Below are positions 1 to 7,680 of a stretch of DNA of 64,000 nucleotides, piece after piece. Under the pieces are notes generated by a model. It ran no database searches and was not told where the DNA came from. It saw only the letters and a program-made list of their open reading frames with translations. The position numbers and the translations under genes were made by a program. Each line of letters opens with the position of its first letter. Positions within the stretch are counted from its first letter, which is position 1. Source of the stretch: Sphingobacterium sp. UBA5670 (GTDB lineage: Bacteria > Bacteroidota > Bacteroidia > Sphingobacteriales > Sphingobacteriaceae); the NCBI RefSeq assembly GCF_002420705.1, contig NZ_DIIM01000001.1, forward strand, positions 1-64,000, in the 5' to 3' direction.

Positions 1-14
1 AATATTACGATATT
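1..14. promoter_or_regulatory. Possible ArsR operator upstream of arsR
   Basis: The first bases read AATATTACGATATT, an AT-rich imperfect palindrome 12 bp upstream of the arsR start. The core ATATTACGAT recurs in reverse orientation just after arsR (376-397). ArsR-family repressors usually bind such ATAT/CGAT palindromes over their own promoter. The window edge cuts the site, so its full extent is not visible. Confidence 0.35.
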
Positions 15-26
15 AAAATCATAAAC

Positions 27-356
27 ATGGGACTTACTAAAACAGAAATATTTACAGAAGAGCAAAATCGGCTTGCCATTTTGTTTAAAGTTTTGGGACA
101 CCCGGCCCGTGTAGCGATTCTCCAGTATATCATCAATCAAAAAGCCTGTATTTGCAATGATCTGGTTGAAGAGCTAGGCCTCGCTCAGGCAACCATCTCC
201 CAGCATTTGAAGGAACTGAAAAATATCGGCATCATACAGGGAACTATCGAAGGAAAATCTGTCTGCTATTGTATCGACGATAGGATATGGGATAGTATAA
301 AAACTGAGCTGGAGAAGTTTTTCAATCAAGAAACGAAAGTCAAAAAATGTTGCTAG
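27..356 (+). CDS. arsR: ArsR-family metalloregulatory repressor
   Basis: A 109-residue winged-helix repressor of the ArsR/SmtB family, expected to leave the ars promoter when As(III) or Sb(III) binds. The fold is complete: an N-terminal helix with LGHPAR, then the recognition region around residues 44-70 (LGLAQATISQHLKEL). The metal site is probably the Cys41-Ile-Cys43 pair, at the position of the CxC sensor in classical ArsR proteins. Further Cys pairs lie at 80/82 and at the extreme C-terminus (108/109). It is the first gene of a same-strand set with a DUF6428-like protein, an arsenate reductase and an ACR3 pump, which supports arsenic as the inducer. The start at 27 gives the normal family length. 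Confidence 0.9.
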   Translation: MGLTKTEIFTEEQNRLAILFKVLGHPARVAILQYIINQKACICNDLVEELGLAQATISQHLKELKNIGIIQGTIEGKSVCYCIDDRIWDSIKTELEKFFNQETKVKKCC

Positions 357-375
357 CACATTTTTTTGTATTATA

Positions 376-397
376 TAATCGTAATATAGCGATATAA
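376..397. promoter_or_regulatory. Possible second ArsR operator in the arsR-DUF6428 gap
   Basis: The gap contains ATCG-TAATATAG-CGAT with AT-rich flanks, an inverted repeat whose left part (ATCGTAATAT) is the reverse complement of the core at 1-14. It could be a second ArsR operator for an internal promoter, or a spaced partner of the first site. Assigned from sequence symmetry alone. Confidence 0.35.
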
Positions 398-431
398 CAA
401 TATTAAAAACAGAATATAAAAACAACATCTT

Positions 432-896
432 ATGAAATTATCAGCAATCAAAGAACTTCTAACATCCTTAGAAAACGTTGAATTTCAAATGGAAGACGGA
501 ACCTTCGTTCCCGAACACTTTCATGTAACTGAGATTGGACAGGTATCCAAGAATTTTATCGACTGTGGCGGTACAATCAGAAAAGAAACAGTAGTGAATT
601 TCCAGCTCTGGAATGCCGATGATTACGAACATAGACTGAAACCTCAAAAATTATTAGATATCATCAAGCTATCAGAGAGCAAATTGGGGATATCGGATTC
701 GGAAATCGAAGTTGAATATCAATCTGAAACGATTGGTAAGTATGATCTCGATTTTAACGGAAAAAATTTTGTACTGAAGAATAAAAAAACGGCTTGTTTG
801 GCTACTGATGCTTGCGGTATTCCCGCTGAGAAACCAAAGATTAAATTAAGCACAATCCAATCCTCTTGTTGCACTCCGAATTCGGGATGCTGCTAA
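432..896 (+). CDS. DUF6428-like protein of the ars operon
   Basis: A 154-residue cytosolic protein that I place, with moderate certainty, in the DUF6428 family, which in Bacteroidota tends to sit beside arsenic genes. No signal peptide or membrane segment is visible. The body has a central acidic patch (around EDGTFVPEHFHVTEIG) with two His residues. The C-terminus carries a cysteine cluster, CC-TPNSG-CC, in the last ten residues, plus two upstream cysteines in TACLATDACG. Such a tail suits a soft-metal or arsenite ligand. It follows arsR and ends 11 bp before the arsenate reductase start. The molecular function is unknown; an arsenite-carrier or sensor role is inference. Confidence 0.65.
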   Translation: MKLSAIKELLTSLENVEFQMEDGTFVPEHFHVTEIGQVSKNFIDCGGTIRKETVVNFQLWNADDYEHRLKPQKLLDIIKLSESKLGISDSEIEVEYQSETIGKYDLDFNGKNFVLKNKKTACLATDACGIPAEKPKIKLSTIQSSCCTPNSGCC

Positions 897-907
897 ATTA
901 TCAGATT

Positions 908-1522
908 ATGTACGCAAAACTAGAAAATACAATCTCGGAGATTTTATCTACTGCTAAAATCTCTGAAAGTAGAGTCGAGGTATTAAAACCACTTATAGAC
1001 TATATTCAAGCACAAGTAGCGAGGAGTACCCCTATAGCGCTCAATTTTATATGTACACACAATTCGCGCAGGAGTCATTTATCCCAAATATGGGCACAGG
1101 TAGCCGCGGCATATTATAATGTTCCAAAGGTCTGCTGCTATTCGGGGGGAACCGAAGAAACAGCGTTATTTCCAAAAGTTGTGGAGACATTAACGGCGCA
1201 GGGGTTTTCTATTATTAACATAGCTGATTCGCAAAATCCGATATACGCAATCAAATATGATCAGAATTCACCGCCTATCATAGGATTTTCAAAGCATTTT
1301 GATTCAACTTTTAATCCAGCATCAAATTTCGTAGCAATAATGACCTGCAGCAATGCCGCTCAGGGCTGCCCGTTCGTGTCCGGTGCTGCAATCAGAATAC
1401 CAATTACTTACGAGGACCCAAAGTTATCAGACGATACAGCGCGGCAAGATGAAACATACAGGCAGCGCAGTGAAGAGATTGCCCTAGAGATGCTTTACAT
1501 CTTTTCAATGATTAAAAAATAG
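908..1522 (+). CDS. arsC: Arsenate reductase / low-molecular-weight phosphatase family
   Basis: A 204-residue protein of the low-molecular-weight protein-tyrosine-phosphatase fold, to which thioredoxin-type arsenate reductases belong. The P-loop CTHNSRRS (Cys49 to Arg55, CX5R) is intact, and a candidate general-acid Asp lies in ITYEDPK near the C-terminus. A TCSNAAQGC segment supplies two more cysteines that could relay the disulphide in arsenate reduction. An in-frame ATG at 866 would overlap the preceding gene by 31 bp and add residues unlike the family, so the ATG at 908 is preferred. It precedes the arsenite exporter by 3 bp, consistent with As(V) reduction followed by As(III) export. A plain phosphatase cannot be excluded. 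Confidence 0.85.
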   Translation: MYAKLENTISEILSTAKISESRVEVLKPLIDYIQAQVARSTPIALNFICTHNSRRSHLSQIWAQVAAAYYNVPKVCCYSGGTEETALFPKVVETLTAQGFSIINIADSQNPIYAIKYDQNSPPIIGFSKHFDSTFNPASNFVAIMTCSNAAQGCPFVSGAAIRIPITYEDPKLSDDTARQDETYRQRSEEIALEMLYIFSMIKK

Positions 1523-1525
1523 CGA

Positions 1526-2563
1526 ATGAAACCAAGACTAAAATTTTTAGACAGCTATCTTACGCTCTGGATCTTTTTGGCTATGGCGACAGGAATCGCC
1601 TTAGGAGCAGTGTTTCCGCATATATCCTCACTGACAGACAGCTTGAGCGTCGGAACAACCAACATCCCCCTGGCGATAGGCTTAATCTTAATGATGTATC
1701 CTCCTTTAGCAAAGGTAGACTATTCACTACTGCCAGTTGCTTTTAAAGATAAAAAGATCATCACGATTTCTCTGCTTTTAAACTGGATCGTCGGGCCTAT
1801 CCTGATGTTTATTTTAGCTATCGTCTTTTTAAGACATGAGCCAAATTATATGGCGGGCCTAATTCTGATCGGACTAGCTCGGTGCATAGCAATGGTGATT
1901 GTTTGGAATGATCTCGCCAAGGGCAATCGCGAATATGCAGCGTTATTGATTGCATTAAATTCAATTTTTCAAGTATTCACCTATAGTTTCTTAGTCTGGC
2001 TGTCTATTAACATCCTTCCAAGCAAATTAGGCTTAGCAAATTTCAATGTACAGGTGTCTATTGGAGACGTTACGGAAAGTGTCCTAATATATCTAGGTAT
2101 TCCTTTTCTAGCAGGATATTTAAGCAGAAAATTGCTTGTACACACCAAGGGGCTGGAGTGGTATAACAGAAAGTTTGTACCTGCAATCTCACCGCTTACT
2201 TTATATGCCCTGCTGTTTACGATTATTTTGATGTTCAGCTTAAAAGGAGACAAAATAATGGAATTACCATTGGATGTACTAAAAATCGCTATTCCATTGG
2301 TTGTCTACTTTGTGATCATGTTCTTTGTTAGCTTCCTCATGAACAAGTCGTTAAAAGTTCCCTATGATAAAAATGTAGCGATAGCTTTCACGGCCACAGG
2401 GAACAATTTTGAACTCGCAATAGCGGTTTCAATTGCCCTGTTCGGCATACATTCTCCACAAGCTTTTGTTGGCGTCATCGGGCCACTGGTTGAGGTGCCG
2501 GTATTGATACTTTTGGTCAGGGCAAGTTTATGGTTAAAAGGCAAGTATAACTTGTATAGATAA
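1526..2563 (+). CDS. arsB: ACR3-family arsenite efflux permease
   Basis: A 345-residue inner-membrane protein with about ten hydrophobic segments over its whole length, the size and layout of ACR3 (Arsenical Resistance-3) permeases. The segment GLARCIAMVIVWN contains the conserved Cys of the ACR3 transport helix, and TATGNNFELAIAV near residue 290 matches the second conserved TATGNNFELAI block. It exports arsenite using the proton-motive force. It starts 3 bp after the reductase stop and is the last gene of the ars operon. ACR3 pumps are unrelated to E. coli ArsB, although many annotations use the symbol arsB for both. Confidence 0.92.
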   Translation: MKPRLKFLDSYLTLWIFLAMATGIALGAVFPHISSLTDSLSVGTTNIPLAIGLILMMYPPLAKVDYSLLPVAFKDKKIITISLLLNWIVGPILMFILAIVFLRHEPNYMAGLILIGLARCIAMVIVWNDLAKGNREYAALLIALNSIFQVFTYSFLVWLSINILPSKLGLANFNVQVSIGDVTESVLIYLGIPFLAGYLSRKLLVHTKGLEWYNRKFVPAISPLTLYALLFTIILMFSLKGDKIMELPLDVLKIAIPLVVYFVIMFFVSFLMNKSLKVPYDKNVAIAFTATGNNFELAIAVSIALFGIHSPQAFVGVIGPLVEVPVLILLVRASLWLKGKYNLYR

Positions 2564-2621
2564 GATAAAAGATTCCGTTTAATTAGTCCCGGTTTCTTTG
2601 ATAGATTAGCTATTTTATTCC

Positions 2622-3002
2622 TTAAAGACCATCAATAAGATACCAACTCAGAATAATACCTATCACAAAAATCAATACAGCGACAATTGTTATGCTATTT
2701 GAAGTTTGGGTAAAGTTCTCTTCTTCGATTTGTTTGTTCGTTTTGCGATACTTAAAGAAAGCGACAATAACCGTTAATGCACCAATGACTACAATAGAAA
2801 CACCAACAGCACCAGAATGTTCATGCTGAGTACCTGCAACTACATCTTTTTTTAAAATGAGCTCAATCTGACGAATAAATAGTGAAAACTTAACAACCAC
2901 AAAGCCGAATCCCATAATCCCTAAACTTGTGCGGATCCAAGCAAGAAAAGTTCGTTCATTAGCAAGATGGTCATTTACCTTTTGTGGAGCATGATTAGAC
3001 AT
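2622..3002 (-). CDS. DUF202 (YidH-like) small membrane protein
   Basis: A 126-residue protein with the DUF202 hallmark near the N-terminus: LANERTFLAWIRTSLGIMGF, leading into the first membrane helix. Two more hydrophobic segments follow (around VGVSIVVIGALTVIVAFF and TIVAVLIFVIGIILSWYL), separated by a KYRKTNKQ loop. It should be an inner-membrane protein; the family has no established biochemical role. It is convergent with the ars operon (58 bp between stops) and not obviously part of it. Confidence 0.85.
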   Translation of the reverse strand: MSNHAPQKVNDHLANERTFLAWIRTSLGIMGFGFVVVKFSLFIRQIELILKKDVVAGTQHEHSGAVGVSIVVIGALTVIVAFFKYRKTNKQIEEENFTQTSNSITIVAVLIFVIGIILSWYLIDGL

Positions 3003-3202
3003 TCGATATAAATTTTGATCAACGTTAAAAGAGTTATAAAATGCATCTCTAGTCTAAAACAAGTTTGCACAGCTGTGACTATGTTTTAGCACATTTCATT
3101 CACAGGTAAGCATATTTTTTAAGACTAAGATTTTTTTGTTTGTTCTTCAATAAACGTTGCAGAGCATTGAAAAGTTTGAATAATATTCGATGTTTCTAAC
3201 TT

Positions 3203-4414
3203 TTAGATCTTTTTTATTAACGGCATACCAAAACCTGCGGACGAGGGGGGAATAAGTTTCCCTCCTTTGACATTATATCCTGACAAATCTACATCTTCTG
3301 AGGTACTTGTAACTCCTTCAATTGTTACTGTATTTCCGAGTCCCCCCGCTAAATGGGCCGTATAGTAACTCTTGAGAAGCGAGCCCCAGGCATGGGGAGA
3401 TGCTTGAGCTCCAAGTTTTATTAATTTTGGCATCAATTTTCTCCAATTCGTAAATCCAAGACCTTCGATATCTGTGAGGTGGACGTCCAGAAGTTTCTTT
3501 TCAAATAACGTAGTCAGCAAGTTCTGATCGGGATCGGCTTCACCATCCGCCAGCAATGTAGTTATGCCTTCCGCTTTTAAAAAGCCTCGTAGTTTTTGAT
3601 AATCCACTACTGTTTCATGAAAAGGTTCTTCTATCCAAAAGAGATTTACCGCTGGAATACCTTTTAAATACTGAATAAATTGGTCTGATGTAAAACCGTT
3701 ATTTCCATCAACTAAGATTCTGCAGTCGGGAAATGCATCTGCCACTGCCTTTGTAACCTCAATATCCCGTTGAAGTCCTTTGGAAAAAGGCATCCATTTA
3801 TGCCCTCTTCCAATCTTTAACTTGAATTGCCTATACCCCACGCCGTAATCATATTGGCATTCTTCGAGTATACGGTCGATTCCTGCAGGCCGATCTGCAG
3901 GTTCTAGGTCATCGAAATAAATCATGCCACTATAATAATCTGTGATGAAAGGATCTTTACGTCCAAGTATTTCATAAACAGGTTTATTTAAGATAACTCC
4001 GGCAAGGTCATGAAGAGCTATATCGAAGGGAATATGTGCCTCCTTCAGTGTACCCAGTTGCGAGGAAAACAAATCTGATATTTTCTGACCGATCAATTCT
4101 CTCGAAATTTGTTCGGCGTCACGCCTAGAGCCGCGAAGTGAGGCCCAGCCCATAGCTCCCTGATCTGTCCTTATAGAACATATTTCCACATCAGGCCCAT
4201 AACCATGCAGGTCGAGACGCGCATTTTTCCCCACAAGCCGCGGATAATTCATCTTTACGGTAGAAAATTTGATATCTTTTATCCTATGATAGGACAATTC
4301 CTTGTCATGTGATTTAACATTAGCGGAAAATACGATTTCATTTGCGTACCCTTTGTAAAACGCCGCTGAGGCAATACTAAGATTCAATGCCTGAATAAAT
4401 GTCCTTCTTTTCAT
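3203..4414 (-). CDS. Exported enolase-superfamily (mandelate racemase/muconate lactonizing type) enzyme
   Basis: A 403-residue protein of the enolase superfamily. The N-terminus MKRRTFIQAL with a hydrophobic stretch resembles a Tat signal, so it is probably exported folded. The capping domain runs to about residue 170 and the barrel from about 190. The barrel carries the KxK pair (KLK, 198-200), metal ligands Asp236 (LVDGN) and Glu262 (FWIEEP), an acidic site in LADGEAD (290-293) and His341 in ASPHAWGS. Such enzymes abstract an alpha-proton from a carboxylate and act as sugar-acid dehydratases, racemases or cycloisomerases. Substrate unknown. It stands alone, with a degenerate coding remnant in the next intergenic region. 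Confidence 0.8.
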   Translation of the reverse strand: MKRRTFIQALNLSIASAAFYKGYANEIVFSANVKSHDKELSYHRIKDIKFSTVKMNYPRLVGKNARLDLHGYGPDVEICSIRTDQGAMGWASLRGSRRDAEQISRELIGQKISDLFSSQLGTLKEAHIPFDIALHDLAGVILNKPVYEILGRKDPFITDYYSGMIYFDDLEPADRPAGIDRILEECQYDYGVGYRQFKLKIGRGHKWMPFSKGLQRDIEVTKAVADAFPDCRILVDGNNGFTSDQFIQYLKGIPAVNLFWIEEPFHETVVDYQKLRGFLKAEGITTLLADGEADPDQNLLTTLFEKKLLDVHLTDIEGLGFTNWRKLMPKLIKLGAQASPHAWGSLLKSYYTAHLAGGLGNTVTIEGVTSTSEDVDLSGYNVKGGKLIPPSSAGFGMPLIKKI

Positions 4415-4758
4415 GTTTGATTTATTTCGGTTATCCGATGTTGCCAGGAGAAACTTACTTCTACCTTTTTTGCTAGCATAGTCCTAAGTAATAACATCAC
4501 TGGAGCATTATAATTAGTTTAAAATATCTATACGAAAGATACAACATACCCCTATTTATTTATTGGCAAGCTGTATCAATTACTTTACAATTTGTATCAA
4601 TATAATATTTCAAATCATCCCGCTGAGCACATGTACCTTTGACTGTTTTAATCTACAACTCGAATGAGAAAAAGATTCTACCTATTTCGAAACGTTTATG
4701 GTTCTATTAGAGTAAATTTTACTTTATCAATATGCGCATATTGGTAACAGGATCTTAA

Positions 4759-4926
4759 GCCATTATCCATACTGCAGCGCTGCACGGTAGACATACGGAT
4801 TTGAATTATAGCAGGCAAAGTTTTAGCTCCATATATGAAAATGCCCTTGTCAATGCCGAAAAAGCAGTATGGGTTACCGAAGAACTTATTGCGGAAGTTC
4901 AGGCATTGCAATACGGCGTTGCGTAG
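4759..4926 (+). pseudogene. Orphan C-terminal coding remnant
   Basis: A 55-codon open stretch bounded by an upstream TAA and ending at a TAG, with no plausible start, reads as a soluble, helical C-terminus (…AEKAVWVTEELIAEVQALQY…). The amphipathic, Glu/Ala-rich composition looks like real coding sequence, whereas the reverse-strand reading has no such character. I cannot name the parent family. The last 41 bp overlap the 3' end of the di-haem peroxidase gene on the other strand. It is probably the end of a deleted gene; a chance open frame remains possible. Confidence 0.35.
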
Positions 4927-6040
4927 GTGAACTTATTGCCTGTAAAAACGCAATTACCGACTCAACTTCCCCTGGTGTTAAATTTAGTTTTTTTAATAAA
5001 GGCGAGTGGATAGGTCGTGTCTTCTCATCCACCTCTACATGTCGTTGAATCGGTGCAGGATTGCCAAGATTGTACAATTCGACGACATCACGCAATGTTG
5101 GAAAATTGCCGTGATGCATCCAGGGTCCCGTCAACGAGACATTACGAAGCGATGGGGTACGAAATGCACCAATATCTTTTTGATCTCCCGTCAATTTATA
5201 ATGCCCAAAATCTTCTTGTCTAGTGCCATATAAAGTTTGTCCATCATTGTGAAAAAGATTGTCCGAAAACAAAGGTGTATTGTGGCAATTGATACAGCGT
5301 GCTTTCGTACGAAACAGATGTAAGCCCGTCAGTTCGGTATCATTTAGAGCATCGGATTGTCCACTTACAAAACGGTCAAACTTCGTTGGATAGCTGACTA
5401 TACCACGTTCGAATGTAGCTAATGCCTGTTGTATACGCATTAACGTGATTTTTTTGTCCCCAAAAGTCTTTTCAAAATAGGCTGTATAACCTGCGACTTC
5501 CCTGACGTGCGCTACGAGTGTATCCAATGGTGTGTTCATTTCAACGAGATCTTGTGTAGGCAGCAGCACCTGATCTTCTAAGCTCTTCGCACGCCCATCC
5601 CACATAAAGGATTTATAGAAAGCAACATTATATAAGGTCATTGCATTTCGCTTGCCTTCGCGTCTTCCGTGACCATGCGCCAAACTTTTACCATCCCCAA
5701 ATCCCAGCTGAGGATCGTGACAGTTGGCGCAGGAAATCTGCTTTGAAGCCGATAGCCGAGGATCAAAAAACAACAGCTTGCCAAGAAGTGATTTCTCCTT
5801 ACTGTATGGATTTTCGGCAGGATAGTCCACCTGAGGCAATAGCCCAATATCCACAAACCCTTTGCTGACAGAAGGGTCTATATTTGGTCTTGGCCATAGT
5901 GCCGTATTTCCGCTGCTATAGCGTTTGCGCAAGTCGGACAAGTCTTCCACCTCGCTCGGTCTATTGGCAAATGCAGAAATCAAGAAAGGAACAAGAAGTA
6001 TGGCTGCTCCCCATATTACGTTCTTCTTTAGCAGCTTCAT
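4886..6040 (-). CDS. Di-haem cytochrome c peroxidase / MauG-like protein
   Basis: An exported protein of about 384 residues with two c-type haem motifs, CANCH (about 104-108) and CINCH (about 249-253), spaced as in bacterial di-haem peroxidases and MauG-like oxidases. The signal sequence is MKLLKKNVIWGAAILLVPF. Conserved stretches include LGKLLFFDPRLS before the first haem, MWDGRAKSLEDQ, FRTPSLRNV, and WMHHGNFPTLRDVVELYN, which carries candidate distal ligands. It reduces peroxide or oxidises a periplasmic substrate. The start at 6040 avoids overlapping the upstream barrel gene; 6055 is the alternative. It is the last gene of the sigma-FecR-TonB operon. The final 13 residues are read from sequence shared with the opposite-strand remnant and may not be native. 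Confidence 0.88.
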   Translation of the reverse strand: MKLLKKNVIWGAAILLVPFLISAFANRPSEVEDLSDLRKRYSSGNTALWPRPNIDPSVSKGFVDIGLLPQVDYPAENPYSKEKSLLGKLLFFDPRLSASKQISCANCHDPQLGFGDGKSLAHGHGRREGKRNAMTLYNVAFYKSFMWDGRAKSLEDQVLLPTQDLVEMNTPLDTLVAHVREVAGYTAYFEKTFGDKKITLMRIQQALATFERGIVSYPTKFDRFVSGQSDALNDTELTGLHLFRTKARCINCHNTPLFSDNLFHNDGQTLYGTRQEDFGHYKLTGDQKDIGAFRTPSLRNVSLTGPWMHHGNFPTLRDVVELYNLGNPAPIQRHVEVDEKTRPIHSPLLKKLNLTPGEVESVIAFLQAISSPTQRRIAMPELPQ

Positions 6041-6044
6041 CCTA

Positions 6045-7619
6045 TTAAAAACCATAAGAAAGCATTAAATTAAATTGTTTACGATCAGTCCCCAAAGGAG
6101 CAAGATTTGTTCGCTCCAGTTCGCCAAAACCATCGGCTTTACGATAACCATAATCGGCCACGACATGAATAAAATTGCCTTTTTGCAAGCGCTGTTTGAA
6201 TCCCAATTTCACATTACCGCCATACAGATTTGCACGATTGTAAAGGAGATCATGATAGAATACATATTGGTGAAACACATTTTCATTGATCGCCGGTAAA
6301 GACCAAGAGAGCCCAATAGTATTCCGAACGAAACCACCAAGACCGAATTCTATTTCTTGATTAGTCGAGGTACAGTAGGTCCATGTCGTACTGAAGCCAT
6401 AGTTTAACTGATCATAGTCCAAAGTCGTTCCAGTACCCCCATCTCTTCTGACTTCGTTCAGCACCCCAATGGAAGCACTGTAATATTGTTTCCATTTTTT
6501 CTGAGCGACCAAATACGACAGCTCCAGTTTTCCATTGTCATTTTGATAGACATAATTTTGCGCATTGGCACTTTCCGTCACATGATCTTTCCCGCGCTGA
6601 TCTGACCATACAAATGAAGCCATATATCGCCGGTTGCCCCGTGCCTGACTCCATAGCAATGTATAATCTAATTTGTTCAAGTTATATAAACTAAGCTCAT
6701 TGATACGCGCCTCATTACGCAATACCTGCCTATATTTCTGCTGTTCATGTTGATAAGCTACTTTGCCGTAAAAGTCACCAAAGGTCGAATTCCATGAAAA
6801 GTTTAACTTACCGCCCAAACGCTGCATGTCATTCTGGTAGAACATGCTTTTCTCTGTCAGCCAATCACCCACTTTCCAGCCATATCCTCGTATGATATAA
6901 TTCATGTATGGAGATTCAACAGCACTTGACGCTGAATTCGAATTCTTATAAGCAATTTCGACGTTCTCTTGTCCATAACCATATTTTCCTTCTAGACCAA
7001 TACGCCATGTCGGGGCAATACGCAAGCTTCCACCCAACGAACTATTGAACTGTATGACATCGATACTGCCCCTTGGGTCATTATTACTAAAGTGGCTACC
7101 GACCTGATAGTCAAAACCTCCGAACAGGTCATATTTACCTGCGGCAAAAGAACGTTGACCACGTGCCTGAATCCGATAAGTCGTACGCTCATAATGATTA
7201 TACCCATAAGAACCAAAATACCAAGGTGTAGAAGTATTATCCCGTGTTTGATGGGCAAATCGTGTACTATCTTCTACGGATCTGTTATAATTGAACCGTC
7301 CCCACAGGCGCACATCTTTGATCGTAACTGCTCCTTCTGAACTAAAATTTAAACCTTTTACAGCCTGTGCCTCCTGAGCACGACGATATTCGCCTGAAAC
7401 GGAATTATAGCCCATGCGAATTAAACTATAACGTACAGGCACCAATTTCTCCAACCACATGGGATTGTCAACAGCGAATTGCCGCAACCGCAGTTGCAAG
7501 CTATCCTGATCGATATATTGGATATATTTTAATGTATCTTGGCCTGATATTACTTTGGCCTGAAGTTGAGATATCCCAACAATTAATAGACACATGACGA
7601 ATTGAATACTATTTTTCAT
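6045..7619 (-). CDS. DUF6850-like outer-membrane beta-barrel protein
   Basis: About 524 residues from the ATG at 7619, which opens a clean signal peptide (MKNSIQFVMCLLIVGISQLQA); an upstream ATG at 7658 only adds a hydrophilic tail. The mature protein is built of alternating aromatic/polar strands (FGGFDYQVGSHF, WRIGLEGKYGYGQ, NLMLSYGF) and ends in a C-terminal Phe, as outer-membrane barrels do. It matches my recollection of DUF6850 barrels that accompany DUF4876 proteins. It lies between the DUF4876 gene and the peroxidase, nearly touching both, so it is part of the same transcript. There is no plug, so it may be a channel or scaffold rather than a TonB-dependent transporter. Confidence 0.65.
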   Translation of the reverse strand: MKNSIQFVMCLLIVGISQLQAKVISGQDTLKYIQYIDQDSLQLRLRQFAVDNPMWLEKLVPVRYSLIRMGYNSVSGEYRRAQEAQAVKGLNFSSEGAVTIKDVRLWGRFNYNRSVEDSTRFAHQTRDNTSTPWYFGSYGYNHYERTTYRIQARGQRSFAAGKYDLFGGFDYQVGSHFSNNDPRGSIDVIQFNSSLGGSLRIAPTWRIGLEGKYGYGQENVEIAYKNSNSASSAVESPYMNYIIRGYGWKVGDWLTEKSMFYQNDMQRLGGKLNFSWNSTFGDFYGKVAYQHEQQKYRQVLRNEARINELSLYNLNKLDYTLLWSQARGNRRYMASFVWSDQRGKDHVTESANAQNYVYQNDNGKLELSYLVAQKKWKQYYSASIGVLNEVRRDGGTGTTLDYDQLNYGFSTTWTYCTSTNQEIEFGLGGFVRNTIGLSWSLPAINENVFHQYVFYHDLLYNRANLYGGNVKLGFKQRLQKGNFIHVVADYGYRKADGFGELERTNLAPLGTDRKQFNLMLSYGF

Positions 7620-7680
7620 CTGAATAACTATGGGTGCAATAGCACTATTTTTATGCATTGTTCTGTCCTCTTAACGTGCC

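Noticed and set aside
866..907. Longer N-terminus for the arsenate reductase (start at 866)
   Set aside because: It would overlap the preceding coding region by 31 bp and add residues that do not resemble the family; the ATG at 908 fits better.
4696..4911. Minus-strand 71-codon open frame near the peroxidase end
   Set aside because: It overlaps the plus-strand reading, which has a more protein-like composition; the Cys/Phe-rich minus-strand reading is probably spurious.
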